A stretch of 64,000 nt of DNA from Zonotrichia leucophrys gambelii (taxonomy: Eukaryota; Chordata; Aves; Passeriformes; Passerellidae): positions 310,001 to 374,000 of the forward strand of contig NC_088179.1 of NCBI RefSeq assembly GCF_028769735.1. The letters are read 5' to 3'. Positions 34,601 to 48,522 of this stretch are shown here, piece after piece (the stretch's first letter is position 1; every line of letters starts with the position of its first letter). Under the pieces are notes generated by a model. It was not told the DNA's origin and did not search any database. It worked only from the letters and a program-made list of their open reading frames with translations. Both the position numbers and the translations under genes were made by a program.

Positions 34601-37600
34601 AATACCTCCAGCTTTATAACACTGATGAGATAATTAATTAGAAATTACACCTACTTGAACAGACAGTCAGTAAAAGCACCTTTAACCACAATCAAAACCT
34701 TTTCTTCCCTGAAGGAAGATTTTTTTTCCATATTACAGATTTTTGGTAGCCTCACACTCATTTTCTTCAGACAATGATTAGAATAAGCCCTGAGAGTTGT
34801 TGGAAGGAACACATTAGGACTGATTTTACACAGGAAAAAAACAACCCAATATCCCATTCCTGGCATTCTGAAGTCTTTTTAGCTGACCTTTTTTCCCCCC
34901 AAAAAATGCTATCCCTTGTTTCTCAAAAAAGCTCACTTTACAGAAACACCTGTCTTAAATAAAACATTTGCTTGTACACTTAGAATAAAGCTATGACTTT
35001 TATAATCCAGAACACTACAAGGCAGTTTAACAGAATTTGTTTTTAATTTGTGCTCTGGTGCTGGCAAAGGCTCAGTTAATACTGTTGCAATTGAACCTCC
35101 TGAACACTTCTTTCTCCAGAATCATCTTCTTTTCTCACCAATATAACAAAGGTATGCAAGGAGCATAAGACAACTTGGAAATTCTGATCTCTGAAAAATT
35201 CCAGGAGTGCAGGAGCTGAGGGGGATTGGATACAAAGGCAGACCAGGTTTTAATGCAGTTCTCAGATTAAAGGCAGCTCATATTTCATGTTCTACTCCTC
35301 AGCTCAAAATAATCCCATTCCCCTATTTTTCTATTGTATCATTCTTTAAGACGTCTGCTTCTTGCATTTTTTTTAAATTTATTTTTAATTTTTACTTTTG
35401 GACCAGAAAAATAGGTTTAGTAATACTTACATGATACTTGCAAATAAAGGTGCCAGTCAAGTTACTTCTTATTTATACTGAGTACAAACCCTTGCCCAAT
35501 ATTTAATGAACAGTTAAGAAATATGTTTAAAAGGGGTTTTATTGTATTCAGTTTGGGACCACTGAACCTAGCTCTGCCACACCCCAGCCTCCACACAATC
35601 TCTATTATAAGGCTTAAAATTTGGCCAAGGTTTCTGTAAGCCAAAGCCCAGAGAAGGCAGCATCCATCCACAAAGCTGCTTCAGCATCTGTTTGACTTTT
35701 CTAGCCACAGATAACCATTTGACTGTGAAGCTGATTGGATTTGGACAAGAGTTCAAGTAAAAATTTGCCTTGGTTATTGATAACTGTCAACTACCAATGA
35801 TTTTATTTGTCCTTAATACAAGTTTTCCATATTAGAATGTTGTACTAAAACCTCCTCCCATTAATCTATTATGGAAAAATCACTATTAAGACCATGCTAC
35901 TTCTAAAATATGGGATATTTTTCCTTGAACTTTCCCATGTAAATGGTTAAAAACAAGACCTTACACGTCTTTTCAAGCATGAAATGAGCTTAGTAAGAAA
36001 AGTTAAACAAGAGGTGTGTTTTAGTATCTAGAGGTTTTACAAGGAAGATGAAATGCTCACTGGGTTATACACCAGGGGAAGTGCAGTCTGAAGACAAATG
36101 ATTCAGAAATTCAGATCCCATTAGGGATAAGAAATCAGGCTCCTATTCCTAATACTTTTTGTCTGAGTTTAAAATAATCATACCACATGTTAGCACAGTA
36201 AAAGACATGTTCTTTAACTGAGACAACTGTTTTAAAAAAGATGAAGTGCAACTAAGTATGGATTCACCAAACCCATTTTTAGCCTTTTTAAAAAGTCCTA
36301 GAGAATTCCTTTTAAAAAATACCTTAACAAAGCAAAGCATTTACTTAAGACAAGCTCATTCTAAAATGCTGTAGTTTCAGCTGAATTAATGTTTCAATAG
36401 TAATGAATTTTCAAGCTAGATCTACCTATCAAAAGATGAAATCAGGTTTTTTTTTGCTGTTATTTCCTGTTCTATTTTTTTTTTCTACAGACCTATGAAT
36501 CACTTAATTGATCAGCGAAACAGGTGGAAATTTAAGCTTTGGAAAAAGTAGCATTGGGGTAGAGTACATCAAACTTCTGTCTTTTAGTGGGACCACTCCA
36601 TACCGCCTTCTACTCTGAATTCCAAAGCTTTGGGGAAACATTCTGGGTGAGGCATAAACCTCTAGCTCTCCTTGCTATGGCCCCACCATGCTGGCTTTCT
36701 GAAACCCAAAATAAATTCAAAATAAAGTATATTTACTGTTTTTTACAGAACTATTTACTTCTTGAAGTCTTTGACTTCTGTCCTCACTGATGGGTTTTTC
36801 ATTTTCCCTTCTTTTAGGGGCACCTGAGGCATGATAATACAAGAGATAGAAAAAATACCATCGGATTATGAAATTCTCTATCAAGACAACCAGAAGAAAC
36901 ACTGCAAAAGTTCTTGTTGCAGATTTTAGTAGCAGGGGCCCAACTCTTCCTGAATTACAGAAGCTTTTGATTATTTCCTCAGCTGTGTTGTAACTGGATG
37001 CTGACTTTGATTTGGAGGGAGTGAGAAGGAAACGAACAACTTACCACAAATATATAACAAGTATACCAAATACAAGCCTGTATTGAAGAAGGGATTATGA
37101 AAGAGTGATCTTAAACTCTTGGTGCTAAATTAGAGTTCAGGCTTAAGAAGACAAGATAATCTTCCTCTGTTTCCTTTTTAATGAATGGAAAGCCAAAAAG
37201 TTTTCCTTAGAGTAGCTTTGAGCCCTTCTTTGCCCCACAACATCTTCTTCCCAGAAGACACTTAATGTCAAAGTGACTGTAACTTCTTCCCAGGTGGAAA
37301 AAGGGGGTTACAATGATGAAAAGCTGCCATTGTTCTGATTGGTTTGCCGGTTTGAGCATTCAAGTTGTGTTTGGACCAAAGTTCCTAACTTTGTTTTGCT
37401 CAGATAATGAAGAAGAGCAGAAGACACTGTTGCAGCTGTGTGATTAAAAGGTTGTGGTACTTGCAGTGTATTTCAGGCAATACCCTCTGGAAAGGGAAGA
37501 AATATAAGCTTAGATGAGCAATTACACGTAAACCAGACAACAAGGAGGTTTTTATTGGGCACCACTCTAAACCTCTTGGGGGCTAAAGGTAAGCTGGACA

Positions 37601-39109
37601 GTCTTCTGAAGTGCCTTTATTAAACATGGAATAAATGGACTAAACCACAGTTGCAACTGTATGGTTTGAAAGTGTTCCAGTCTGTCACACAAATAAGACA
37701 TTTATAATGTTGTGGGGGTAGTTTTCATGCTATTTTTTGTACCCAGATGGAGAGCATGTCTATTAATCTGCTAGTGTGGTGACTAGTTAGGAAGCTGGTG
37801 TTCATGTTTTATTCCTGCTCTTGCAAACTGCTGAGAATGCTAAATCTAATAAAGTATGAGCAGAGTTAACTGATTTACCCATCTGGCCACAGTTCTGTGT
37901 GCATTTGTAGAGTGCTGAACTGAAATTGCAGAACTGGGTATGCCACACAGAAACACAGCTCTTAGCAAATCTGTGGCAAATGTTGACCACTCATCATTCC
38001 TGAGGGAGGTCCTGAACATTTCCAGTTACATCAGTTGGGTGATTTTAATATCAGCATCAAGGGTATTAATATCAAATGATGCAGTTTTGCTACTGTGAGC
38101 AATATGATCATTTAAGTTAGTCAGGGAGCTCTTTGATTCCTTCTGCACCAAAGAGCATCATAATCATATCCAGAGCTATGCATCTTTTATATGTTCTTGT
38201 TCATGGGTATTCGGCCTGGGAAACTAATGGATATTGGTTTCTGCAGTGCCACTTGCATTTTCCAGCAAATTCCAATTTTCATAATGTAGAAATATACAGA
38301 TAATATTGTGTGTTCTGTAATGAAAGCAACTATATTCAGAATACAAAAATTATGGCCTAAACCTGAGATTAGAAAAAAATGGGTTGAAGGTGAGGGTGGA
38401 GGGAAAGGTCTCCCTTATCTAAGAGTGCATTAGATTTTTGAATGACTGTGATTTGGAAGGTAGGAAAGCTCAGCCCAAAGCAAGTTTGAGAAGCTCAAAG
38501 GTTTATAAGATGGCTATGAGCTATACTTTGGTTTTATTGAATTAGTGAATGACTACAGAATGGGTAAATGATTGGTAAATGTGTCAGAAAGGTCGGGGGG
38601 GCCTAGCTAGGAAGAGGTTCTCTACTTTTATTATAATGTATTCATATAATTTTAGAAACTCAGTTCCTCTGCTCGTAAATGTGCAGTAGTATAGTCTCAA
38701 TTTTCATAAAGAGTAATTAGCTTACACCCCTTTGAAAAGCATAGTTTGTCCTACACATGTAAAAAGTCCTGCAGTGGTTAACAGGAGACAGCTATTATTT
38801 GGTGCTGTTGCTTGTAGACCAACTATTTCTAAAATGTTGAGTTATTCTGATTATGTTATGTCTGGGACTGCCTGTGTTAATTACACTGTACCCTATGAGC
38901 AGTTGTTAAAAGATTTCACTTTAGCATTACCTATAAACATATAAGACTTACAAATGCAGCTTTTTGTAGTAATTTTTTACCAGATAATGATGAATAAATT
39001 CAGTTTAACATTTCATAAAAGGAAAAAGTGCTTAAGAGTCCTTTGTTATACGCCTTTGGTTTGAATAAAGGAATTCAGTAATGCATAAAGGAATTCCCCC
39101 TTTTTTATT
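31625..39109. other. Unique-looking non-coding DNA, 7.5 kb
   Basis: No gene, LTR or LINE was recognised in the longest repeat-poor part of the window. The absence of recent insertions may reflect constraint or chance. Part of it (33770-34350) has AATTATTAAA, TTAATCATGATGAA and TTTAATTATGCACAT words that resemble developmental enhancers. Open frames are all under 95 codons and featureless. Confidence 0.4.
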
Positions 39110-39440
39110 GTCACTTTATTAGCTGATTTGCACAAATGTGAGAATTAATGGCAATTCATCTGCATGGTGTTAATGGCCTAATCATTAATTTGCATGTGAG
39201 TTATTCTAATAATAATTAGAGGGAGCTCATTTGTTATTAATCTGGGGAAGGCAAGCATGACTTTAAAATAATAATCCAATTAACATACATTGAGTGGAAA
39301 TTTTATAGTTTCCATAGCATGAGTGGCTGCTGCTGTAATTTGAAAATATGATTTCATGAATATGAATCTGATATGATTTCACCTGAAACTGTGGTGTTTT
39401 AAAGAACAAGGCAATGAATCATATCAGCTGTGCTGAGCTG
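39110..39440. promoter_or_regulatory. Candidate conserved enhancer, homeodomain/octamer-rich
   Basis: The block contains a perfect POU octamer ATTTGCAT at 39188-39195 embedded in CATTAATTTGCATG. It also has many TAAT cores (AGAATTAATGG, GTGTTAATGG, CTAATCATTAAT, AATAATTAGAG, TTATTAATCTG, AATCCAATTAAC) within about 180 bases. This density and mix of TAATTA-type and octamer words is typical of deeply conserved vertebrate enhancers near developmental transcription-factor genes. That is an inference from composition. Conservation was not measured, and AT-rich DNA yields TAAT words by chance. Target gene unknown. Confidence 0.35.
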
Positions 39441-41291
39441 GTGGCAGGAATTAGGAGCCAGCACTTTGTGACATGTTTCTGCAGGGCTCCTTTTGTCCCT
39501 TTAGAGGCCACAGGAAGGTATTTACAGAGGGAAGAATCGTCTTCCCAAGCGTCAGGCACATGAAACACTGATAAGGGCAGGAAAGAGAGTAACTGGTGAG
39601 TTAGAAACTTTGTTTTGATTATTCTGTAAAAGAGCTTGTGCTCCCCTCTTGATTAAAGGGGAGCTGTGAGGGGGCTCTGTCCAGCCTGGAGCAGGCTGGA
39701 GGGGCAAATTCAGGCAAGGAAAAGATGCATTTCCTAAGGTTATGTTTATAACTTGAGAAGCTACTCAAGGAAATTAGAAAGATTCTGCTGCTTTGCTGGG
39801 ATTAGAGGCTTTTCTGATACAGTATTAGATGTAAGAAGCAAAAATTAAGAATTTTTTCTTTTTTCTTAGGTGGCTGATCACAGGTAAATCCTATAGAAGT
39901 TCCTGGGTTAGTCATTCAATGAAATAATGATATGAAGGCAGGCTTACAGCTAGATTTGCTGGCAGCACAGCTCTAAGCTCCAGAGGTGACCGTGCTGTTC
40001 AATTTCTTGTTGGTACAACACTGTTAACTAGATGGGTAAGTTGCTGTTATACTACAGAATGTAGTATAACATTTCTCTTGCATAATTCCTGATTTTCTTT
40101 ATCTATTTAAAGGGAAAACACTTTTATTCAGTTGAAAAAAAAGGCTTTAAAATTAATGGTCTTTTCCTGAAGTTATATTTTGTGGTATTTACAATTGTGA
40201 GAGTGCTGTAGAGAATACCAACACTGCCTTAGGTGTAGATATTGATGCTTTCAGCTCAAGAAGGGAAGGTGTGATGTACCTTTTGCATCACAGTAGATAA
40301 AAGACTGTTCAGAGTGGTCATGTAGCCCATAACTCAACAGGAGACAGTCTTTGTGGGAATTGGAAAAATAGAAACTTCCACAACACTGAAGAGTTTGATT
40401 TACAGTCTTAGAAGAAGCTTTGATTGATTTAAAAATAAAATACACAGGCATTAGGCAGAAAATCATAAACTTATGTTTCCATAGTTGCAAGAAAAATATG
40501 CCTTAAGTGAGAAACTGTATTGATAAGATGGTGAAGGGTTTATAGTGTGGTAATGTAATAGTATGGAGGAAGCTGATTTAAGAAGTTATAATAAAAGCAA
40601 ATGTGTGTATGTGAGTTAGAAGCCCATTGAATAAAAGTATCCACAGTGCAGCAAAATTAAGTAAAAGTAATAGGTCAGAAAAGAAAAATAAACCTTGTAA
40701 CAACTGTCTATTGGATTAGAAAGTTCTATATTGTCTTGTAAGGAAGAACTTGTGGCCACTTTAAGCTGTGGCTTGCTCTCTTAAACCTCACAGCCTCTGA
40801 GACTGATGTTTATCTGAGCAATAAATAATTTTTAGCCTGACAGTGGTCCCATCCCTTCATTAAAAGTGGTGACAATGGTAAAGTCTTGTCTAAATCTAGC
40901 CAAACCTGGAAGATCATTGTTTCCAGCAGTCCCTGTGCTCAATGCGAGCTGAGCTCTTTTGGGCAGGACACCTTTGGGTAAAAGAGGGCACAGCTGCAGT
41001 TGCTTTGTGCCAGCTGGGAGGAGAAATGTTCCTCTGTCAGTGTGGTTGGATGTGCCTTGTGTCATGTTTGGTGTGGTCATACCAAGCCATGACCAGACCA
41101 ACCAGCTTGCAACCCATATCTTCTGCATTGTGCTGCTTTAGATTTCATGGGAGGGGTTTTGTGTGAGGGAGGGTTATATGTACGTGTGTCCGTAAGTTAA
41201 TTTGTGTGGGAAGTGAACTTGTAGAAAGCTCTCAGAACTTGACAGAAGATTCAAATATTTTGCATCTGTATTCAAACCTTGAGCTAAGAAA
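39441..41291. other. Unclassified non-coding DNA
   Basis: The part 40500-40850 ends in CTTAAACCTCACAGCCTCTG followed by an AATAAATAA, which might be a decayed LTR end, but no boundaries are visible. Overlapping short frames at 40832-41166 have no motif. Confidence 0.35.
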
Positions 41292-41678
41292 TGCTAATTT
41301 AGAAAATGCCATGGAATAGGATAGACATTGCTGAGAGAGAAATGGAACAGGAACAAGTTTCGAAGGATGGCCTTGCAAATAAGACTGGATAATTTGGAGA
41401 AATAGAACTGTGAAAGATGCATTGTAGTGGGACCCAACAGGGGTAATTTTAGATGATTGGCTTTAAGGCATTTACAGCATTGTGTGACAAAAAACTGATA
41501 GGCTAAAAAACATTTATAATGTATTGTAATTAGGAAATAGTTGGCTTCTGATTGTGATAGCATGAATTATATCATCTGTATTGTCTCACCCTTCACATAA
41601 AACTAAGAATAAAATAAAAGTTTTTTAAACTCTTCTCAGTTACCTCATCTCTAAGTCTAAAAAGAACTTAATCCAACA
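41292..41678 (+). mobile_element. Possible decayed LTR, plus strand
   Basis: The segment has an LTR-like plan: a TG start (TGCTAATTTAGAAAATGCC), a CTCACCCTTCACATAAAACT block, AATAAAATAAA near 41609-41620, and a possible CCAACA end at 41678. No flanking duplication was found and no second copy occurs in the window, so the call rests on layout only. Confidence 0.3.
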
Positions 41679-44600
41679 AATTAATCCTACTATAATTTAG
41701 TAACAAATCTGTGAACATGTTTTCTCTGACTGTACAGGACTAGTAACAGGAAGGACTCTGGAAATGAGGCAAAATATACCTCTTGGAATTCTGCACAAAT
41801 AACCCATGGAGCTTGTTTGAAATTGGGTGAAAGACTGAGTGGGTGTACATATAAAAAAAAATAAAACTTGGAGAAAAGCAGCTTGAAAAATGGCAGTGAG
41901 AAGAATGACAAATTCTAGACAAGTGACTTCTTACCCACTATAGAAATTACATTTGCTAACAGAATTTAGTTGTGTTAGTGGCTGGCTCTTAGGGAAGAAT
42001 GATCAGACTCAGGATCTGAAGGTGGTGTGGAAATTAGGATAAACATCAGTAAGAATCTGAAAACAAGACTTATCCAACTCAAAGCAGACAAAGACAGAGT
42101 AAACTTTTGGAATCTCCAGGGAAATGGTGCGTTATGCCAAAAATGTAAAGATATGATCTGTGTGGCAAGTCTGATAAGGAACTAGATATACTAACCCTCA
42201 AAGTCTGGCTGGCAGTGTTCTGGAGGTAGCAGGTCAAATTTGTAAAGCTTTCTCAACACACTTTCTGCTGAAAAGGATATGGGGCTATGCAATGTTTTGC
42301 CAAGCTCTACATTGCACCAAGGCCAGTGGATTTATTGCTGAAGAAAGAGGAAATATTCACATAAACTGAACAATAAGGAGTCAAGGGCAGAGGTGGTCCC
42401 CAGGTGGACTGAAATATTTCTAGATATTTGTGTCAAACCACTTGGGCAGTGAAAGAAGTTAAAAAATCATGATGTTTAATGTTTGTCATTTGAGAGGTAA
42501 GTGGTGATATTCAAGTATCTTGTTGTTGACCTAGGAACACTGTGACTTTTTTACCTCTTTCCTTCTGTCTTTGAGAACAGAATAGAGGAGTCTTTTCTGC
42601 TTGGGCTATCTCACTTCTGGAGAAAAGCTCATGAGATAAGAGCCTCATCTGCATCAATCCCATGGGTTTCCTATTAGGCTGAATAGAAATACTGTATCCT
42701 GCTCAGCTGAAAAAGATAAAAGCACTATTCTTCCTGTTCCATTTATCACACCTCTACCATTCTCCATGAATGAAGGAGAGACAATACATTTGATTCCTAG
42801 TTTATTAATATTTACAGCAGCAGAAGCAAGTGCATCTTGGAACTGTGTAGAGTTCCTGCAGGATTTCAGGTGAAGCTGTTGTGAGGCTAAGTACATTCTT
42901 TTCCATAGTAATCACCCACAATTCCTCCTCAAATAATCTCTCATGTAATTGCAGCTAGATGCTGAAGTACTTGCTAAAGATTAAGGAGAAAGAATGAGAA
43001 ATAACTGTTAGAGGTAGGCCTCTCTATTGTTCAGTGAGCCTTTGAAAATTGTGTGTAGCGCCCAAGTCAGAGTCCAGGTGACTTTGCAAGCAGCCACCCA
43101 CATCCACCTCCTGTAGAAACACACAAAGGGAAAGCTCTGGTGTACTTGTCATCTTAGGGAGGTTCTTTGTGAACCTCAGTTTTCCCTGCTTGAGTTAATG
43201 CAGAAACCTTCCACCAATATCAGTTCATGGATGTTAATGCTGGTGATTTTGGTTATTTAGAACAAGCTGCATAGGACCACAGCAAAAGACTGATTTCTTT
43301 AATCTGCTTGTCAGGACTGAATATGCAGAGATGGAACTTAGGCAGTCATGGAAGAGGGGAAAAAAGTGTAAGTCTTTGATATTCACAACCTTTTATGACA
43401 ACACATTTTGGTGAAGTTATAAATGGTATCAAAAAGCACTTTCTGAATTTCTAAGCCTTCTGTGATAATAGATAAAATGCACAGAGTAAAATTAGAAAAA
43501 ACTAGTTGTGCCGTGTCAAAGCTGTTGATGGTGTAAAATTCTCATATCCTTTTCTCTCTGGATGATATGTTTCTAGTCTATAATCTAGCCTCATACAGGA
43601 ATTGATACATATCTTTCATTCTTGTTGCCTTTCCTGTGCTGGCTTAGTTCCATTACACTCATTTTGTAACAAGGAGAACTGGAGAGGCTCAAGATAAGAT
43701 TTGCTCCATGAATTTATACAGAAAATGTAACACACTATTCTTTGTAGTTCTTTATTCCTCGCAGCATTTCTCAGATCACTTCTGAATACTTTGAATAATG
43801 CATGCTCCAACAGAGGTCCATCTGGGACCACACCGGTGAACTTCTTTTATCATGAAAAGATACTTTCCTTCCTACTTTGTTGTTTACTTTTAGTGGGTTA
43901 TTAATGCTTGAAGGCTGCTGCCTTTTATTTCTAACAGCTATACTTCTTTAAGATATCTTGACAAAGCTCTTTGAAAAGTTGAGTTTCCTTTTACCCCTGT
44001 CCACAGCTGTCCTACTCCCTAAAAAAATCCCAATAAAGTTTGTTTTCTTCATTTGGCAGAGTTATGCCTTTTTTTTCACAGTTGTTTTAGCCAAGATATC
44101 TGACATAATGCAGAATGACTACATAAAGGTTTATAGTGTTATGTCATTGTTTGGCATAGGTGACAGGGTGGGGAGTGTTATCCTCAGAATTACAAATATA
44201 TATCTGCTAAACGCCAGTACAAAAGCAACCAGAATACAAGTGATTCACTTACCTTTTACCCCTTACCACTGTGATTTGCAGCTTTTATTCTGCTAGCACC
44301 TTTACTTGGGACATCTTGCTAGTCATGTCATGTGCTTTTTCCTTCCATCTGTGAGGCAGCTGAGCCATTCAAGGAACAGGTTTCTTTGTGGGCTTCTCTA
44401 CAGTTACCCAAGTTCTTGTCATCTACCAGCTGCCTTGCTGTAATATTCCTGGGGAGCCCCCAAAGAGCTTTTAAGGAGCACTGTAGTGCTAAAGGAACAC
44501 CTGCTCTCAGAGTGGTATGTGCTGTGCAAACTGAATAAATAACCAGAGTTAATTCAAAGGTATCAGAGAAAGTCTTGTCTTGGGCTCTGTCACCAGAATG

Positions 44601-46129
44601 AGACGCCATGGGCAGTGGTTACACTTAGCCTCAACAAAAATCACTCCCTTTATTGAGTGACATACTCGATTTGTTATACCAGCAGAATCACAAGACCTGA
44701 AGACTTGCCACCCTTAGAAGCAGTACCTACTTGTGTGCCTAACCCATTATAGCTTGTCATTTTAAACTGGATCTGACCCCCAACAGCATCAGCCTCCAGC
44801 TGGAAGTTGAAATTCAGTCTAAATGTCTGGGTAAAACAACTGGATGCAGAAAGCAAGGTGCTTGAGGCTCATTTTCAAATGGTTCTAACTCAGATTTATT
44901 GCTCTGTGGATTTTTATCCCTTAGTTCATCACTTCCTGGTAGTACTGGCCTAGGAGTATCTAATTCCTTTTCAGACTTGCCATACAGGTAATGCCTTTTT
45001 TTTTTTGGCATAATGCACCATTTCCGTGGAGACTCCAAAAGTTGGCTCTGTCCTTGTCTGCTTTGGGTTAGACAAGTCATGTTTTCTGGTCAGATTCTTA
45101 CTGGTGTTTATCATAATTTCCAAACCAGCTTCAGATCTTGAGTCTGATCATTCTTCCCAAAGAGACAGTGGTCAGAGGACTGAGCTTACCTGCTTGCTGG
45201 ATTTCTTGAATTTTCTGTCATTTAACTGGCCAGAGCTCTGGTGACTTCCCTCAGCTATGTCATGAGGACACATCACCATGTGGCATCATCTTGTCACATA
45301 CACTGCATCAAATGTAGAACAGCTGGATGTCAATCTTAAAGGTCTTTTGGAGTCTCAGCAAATAGTAACATCTGCTCAGGAAACACATTATTATTTTGAA
45401 GAGAGACCTTTAATCAGAAGTAAGTTATATTATACCTTCTGGTTAATCAGGTTTTCTTGTTTTGCAGCGAAAATTGATGTTGGCAGATGTTTTATCTGTA
45501 GGAGACCTGATGAAACATATTTTCAGAAGAGAAAGTGACTTGCTTACATGCAAGACCAGCATGTTCCTTTGCCCTTGGAGGCAAATAAGAAACCAGCTTC
45601 TTTGATACAGAGCTATTTTTGTCTTCCTGTGAACACTGCTTATCATGCATTATGCATGTTTTTTATAAAAAATGCTGTCAGCAGATACAACCAGCCATTA
45701 ACCTCAAGTACTTCCTATTTAAAGATAGCACCTGTAGTCAGTTCATTCAATTGCGTGGGACAGAGGCCTTAGGTCACTTGCTGATGATGGCAGAGACTTG
45801 ATCCTGAAATGGCATTATCAGCATTTTGCATCCTGTCCTGTTTGGGAGATTACAGTTCCATATGTCTGGAATCTGCTTTGGTCACTCTGGTATTGGTGTA
45901 AAATCAGCTGGGAATTAAACTCTACAAAAACTGCTCCCCTTTATCAGCATCCTCTCTGATGAGAGAGGGACAAAGGCAGAGACTACAGGCTGAGATAACA
46001 ACTTAATGAAAACAAACAGCAAAGGCACAAGAAACAAACAACAACAACAACAATATTAATAATGAAAGCATAGAAAAGATAGGGCAATTTACTACGAGGT
46101 GCTCATCACCTCAACCCAGTTCAGCATGG
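41679..46129. other. Unique-looking non-coding DNA
   Basis: No gene or classified repeat was recognised over 4.4 kb. A short (AAC)n run lies near 46035-46055. The 86-codon frame at 45278-45538 and the 112-codon frame at 43958-44296 lack recognisable domains. Confidence 0.4.
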
Positions 46130-46494
46130 CTGATGAGACAAAGGCAAGGTGGTTCCCTCAGTGACATGTGGTAATTCCTGGGATAAAGACAAGACATGGA
46201 TGTTCCCACAGCCTCGTGGTGACATGCAGTTATTCCTGGGATAAAGACAAGATGGTTCCCACAGCCTTGTAGCGGCACCTGGTAATTCCAGGGATAAAGA
46301 CAAGGTGTGGATGCTCCCTCAGCCTGGAGGTGACACACAGGGATATTCCTGGGATAAAGACAAGGCGTGGATGCTCCCTCAGCCTGGTGGTTATACATGG
46401 TTATTCCCATGACAAAGGCAAGATGGTTTCCTCAGTCTGGTGGTGGCACACAGTTATTCCTAGGATAAAGACAAGATAAGCATGTTCCTACAGC
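46130..46494. repeat. Minisatellite, about 53-60 bp unit, seven copies
   Basis: The core ATTCCTGGGATAAAGACAAG starts at 46174, 46232, 46285, 46345, 46403 (degenerate) and 46456, with a partial unit before the first. Spacings are 58, 53, 60, 58 and 53. Each unit then has TGGATG(T/C)TCC, CAGCCT(G/C)GTGG and a TGACAC-like tail. Units differ by substitutions and by a 5-7 bp length change (presence or absence of the GTGGAT-type insert). The minus strand stays open for 99 codons because of unit composition, giving a repetitive peptide that I do not regard as a gene. Confidence 0.92.
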
Positions 46495-47076
46495 TGATGC
46501 TCCCCTTCCCTGAGCCAGTGAAGAACAATGATGGACAAGCTCCCACGAGGGATGGGAAGGGATGGGCAGCAGTGTGAGAGAGGCAGAGGCCATGGCACTG
46601 GCCACTGCCAACATCCCTGAAGCAAAACAGGAATGAATGGTGCCTCTTCTGGTGTGTGTTCAATTTTTCCCTTCCCTGAAGTCACACCTCAAGTGGTGAT
46701 GTGGGATAGTGACCCAGCCACCCTCACGTGGCTCTAGGCTACTCGCCCTTGGCAACTGTGATGAAACCAGGACAGTTTCAGTGAAACAGAATCTTCCTGT
46801 TCTCAGTGCTGCAGTGAGTGTTTTCAATATTGCCTTTTTGAGGAACAAGGATAGGAAGAAGGGATTTGTACAAAAAGCAGTAGATCAAGGTGTGGTGGGA
46901 ATAGATTTGCACCCCTCAGGCACAGTGCCCTTGGCAGAGAGGTCACAGTGCTCCTGACTTATGTGGTGTATTTGCCACTGGACAATGGAACTATTCTCAC
47001 AGCATAATCATCTCTGCAGGTTAGGCGATGCCTCAGGTTTCAGCTTTTACATTTTTCAGGTTCTGTGCTGCTTTAG
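46495..47076. other. Unclassified non-coding DNA
   Basis: No feature was recognised between the minisatellite and the LTR that follows. Confidence 0.4.
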
Positions 47077-47455
47077 TGTGTGGGTCTGGGCTTCATATTA
47101 GGGGATGGTGAGCTCTGTGCACAGAGCAGGGAGACAAAACAATTCCTGCTCCAGCTGGGCACCAAGGACAAATGATCCAAATCTCAGCCCAGGAGCACAA
47201 ACACTGTGGGCTGGAGAGAGAAAAACAAGCAGAGTGGGACTGCATGGGCTGAAGCTGGAATGGGACAATGAACTGCAAGATGCAAATGGAGCAAAACTGA
47301 TCAAAGGGAGAGACCCCATCACCTTGTGTCCATTTTGGGACCATTTTGGTTCATTTTGGGTGCAGCCCTGGCTGGGCTCTTGTGCTGCCCAAGGTGGATC
47401 CATTGAGGCCTTTTAATAAATCCCTACTTTAGCTCTGTCCAGCCTCTGTTCTAGG
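47077..47455 (+). mobile_element. LTR, family G, plus strand
   Basis: The 3' part reads GAGGCCTTTTAATAAATCCC followed by TACTTTAGCTCTGTCCAGCC, with AATAAA near 47415. The 5' part contains GACAAAACAATTCCTGCTCC. The same elements in reverse order and opposite strand lie at 56869-57240 (GGGATTTATTAAAAGGCC, GGGCAGTGCAAGAGCCCAGC), so the two copies define a family. The start at TGTGTGGG is a guess and the ends lack a confirmed duplication. The open frames across it in both strands are chance. Confidence 0.75.
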
Positions 47456-48522
47456 TCAGCCTGCACAAGGCATCATATGCAAGATTAAAGTTGAGACCTT
47501 ATGTCCTGCTGTGTGAGGATCATAGGCTAATATAACTGGTTGGATAGTTTTTAAGGTAGCAAAGCTTAGGTCTAGAAAGATTTGCTTAGGAGCTGTCATC
47601 CACATTGCTGACTCACTATGAGAGACAGGAAGGTGTGAGCAGTGAGGGAATGTCAACTGCCTGAGCATTTGTTGCCCAGGTTTTGAAAATACTCTTCCAA
47701 TTAGAGCCATCTATTCAAATTTGTTCTTCAGTATTCTGTTTTGCCTTGTGTTCACTGCATTTGTGGTGTAGACTGACAAGATGTTTAGTGATCCTGGCAG
47801 AATTGTGGTTGACTGATGTAAATATTTCCTGCCAACATATGTTGAATAGTTTATATTTGTCAAAGTCAATCCATCCTGGTCTCTTCCTGTCTGGATCAGT
47901 ACCAAAGCAGAGTCTGCACTTGCAGGAGTGAACAGCTAGTCAATCTGTGAGAAGTCAGTTATTCACTGTATCTCCTAAACTATATTTGCTGCTGCTTTGT
48001 TGAGAGAGTGTTCCTGCAAATTTAGAGGAGAAACCCACCTCCTGTTAAAGTTTAGAACTGTTTAGTAAAATTCTTGGATTTTAGAGTTTCACTTGACACA
48101 CCAAGTGGCAAATGAGCAGTGTCTGCAGCTTGCTTCTTTGGTGTCCCTCTACTTTGCACCAGCTGGGATCTTCACCAAATGATTAACAGACATCTGTGCA
48201 GAAATATTTTACTCCAAACTGCTTGTATAAAAACTTCAGAGGGATGGAGCAATTTTGTCTTTACAGACATTACAGCTATGCTTGTGAAATATGACCAGAC
48301 CTTTAATATTTTTTAAATTCATTACAGTGAATTTTAAACCAGTTTGACCTGAAAGTCCTACCAACCCAGATTAGACCATATAAAGCTGTCTAGAGCTTGC
48401 TTTTGAGGAAACACATTCCGAAGTGGCTGATAGTTAATTTCTAAGATATCATGCTTTGCAGTCTTCCCTGTGTGAAGTGGGTGCTATTTCATTTGCATTC
48501 AATAGTTGTCTTTACTTCCAGC
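47456..48522. other. Unique-looking non-coding DNA
   Basis: No gene or repeat was recognised before the second minisatellite. Confidence 0.4.
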
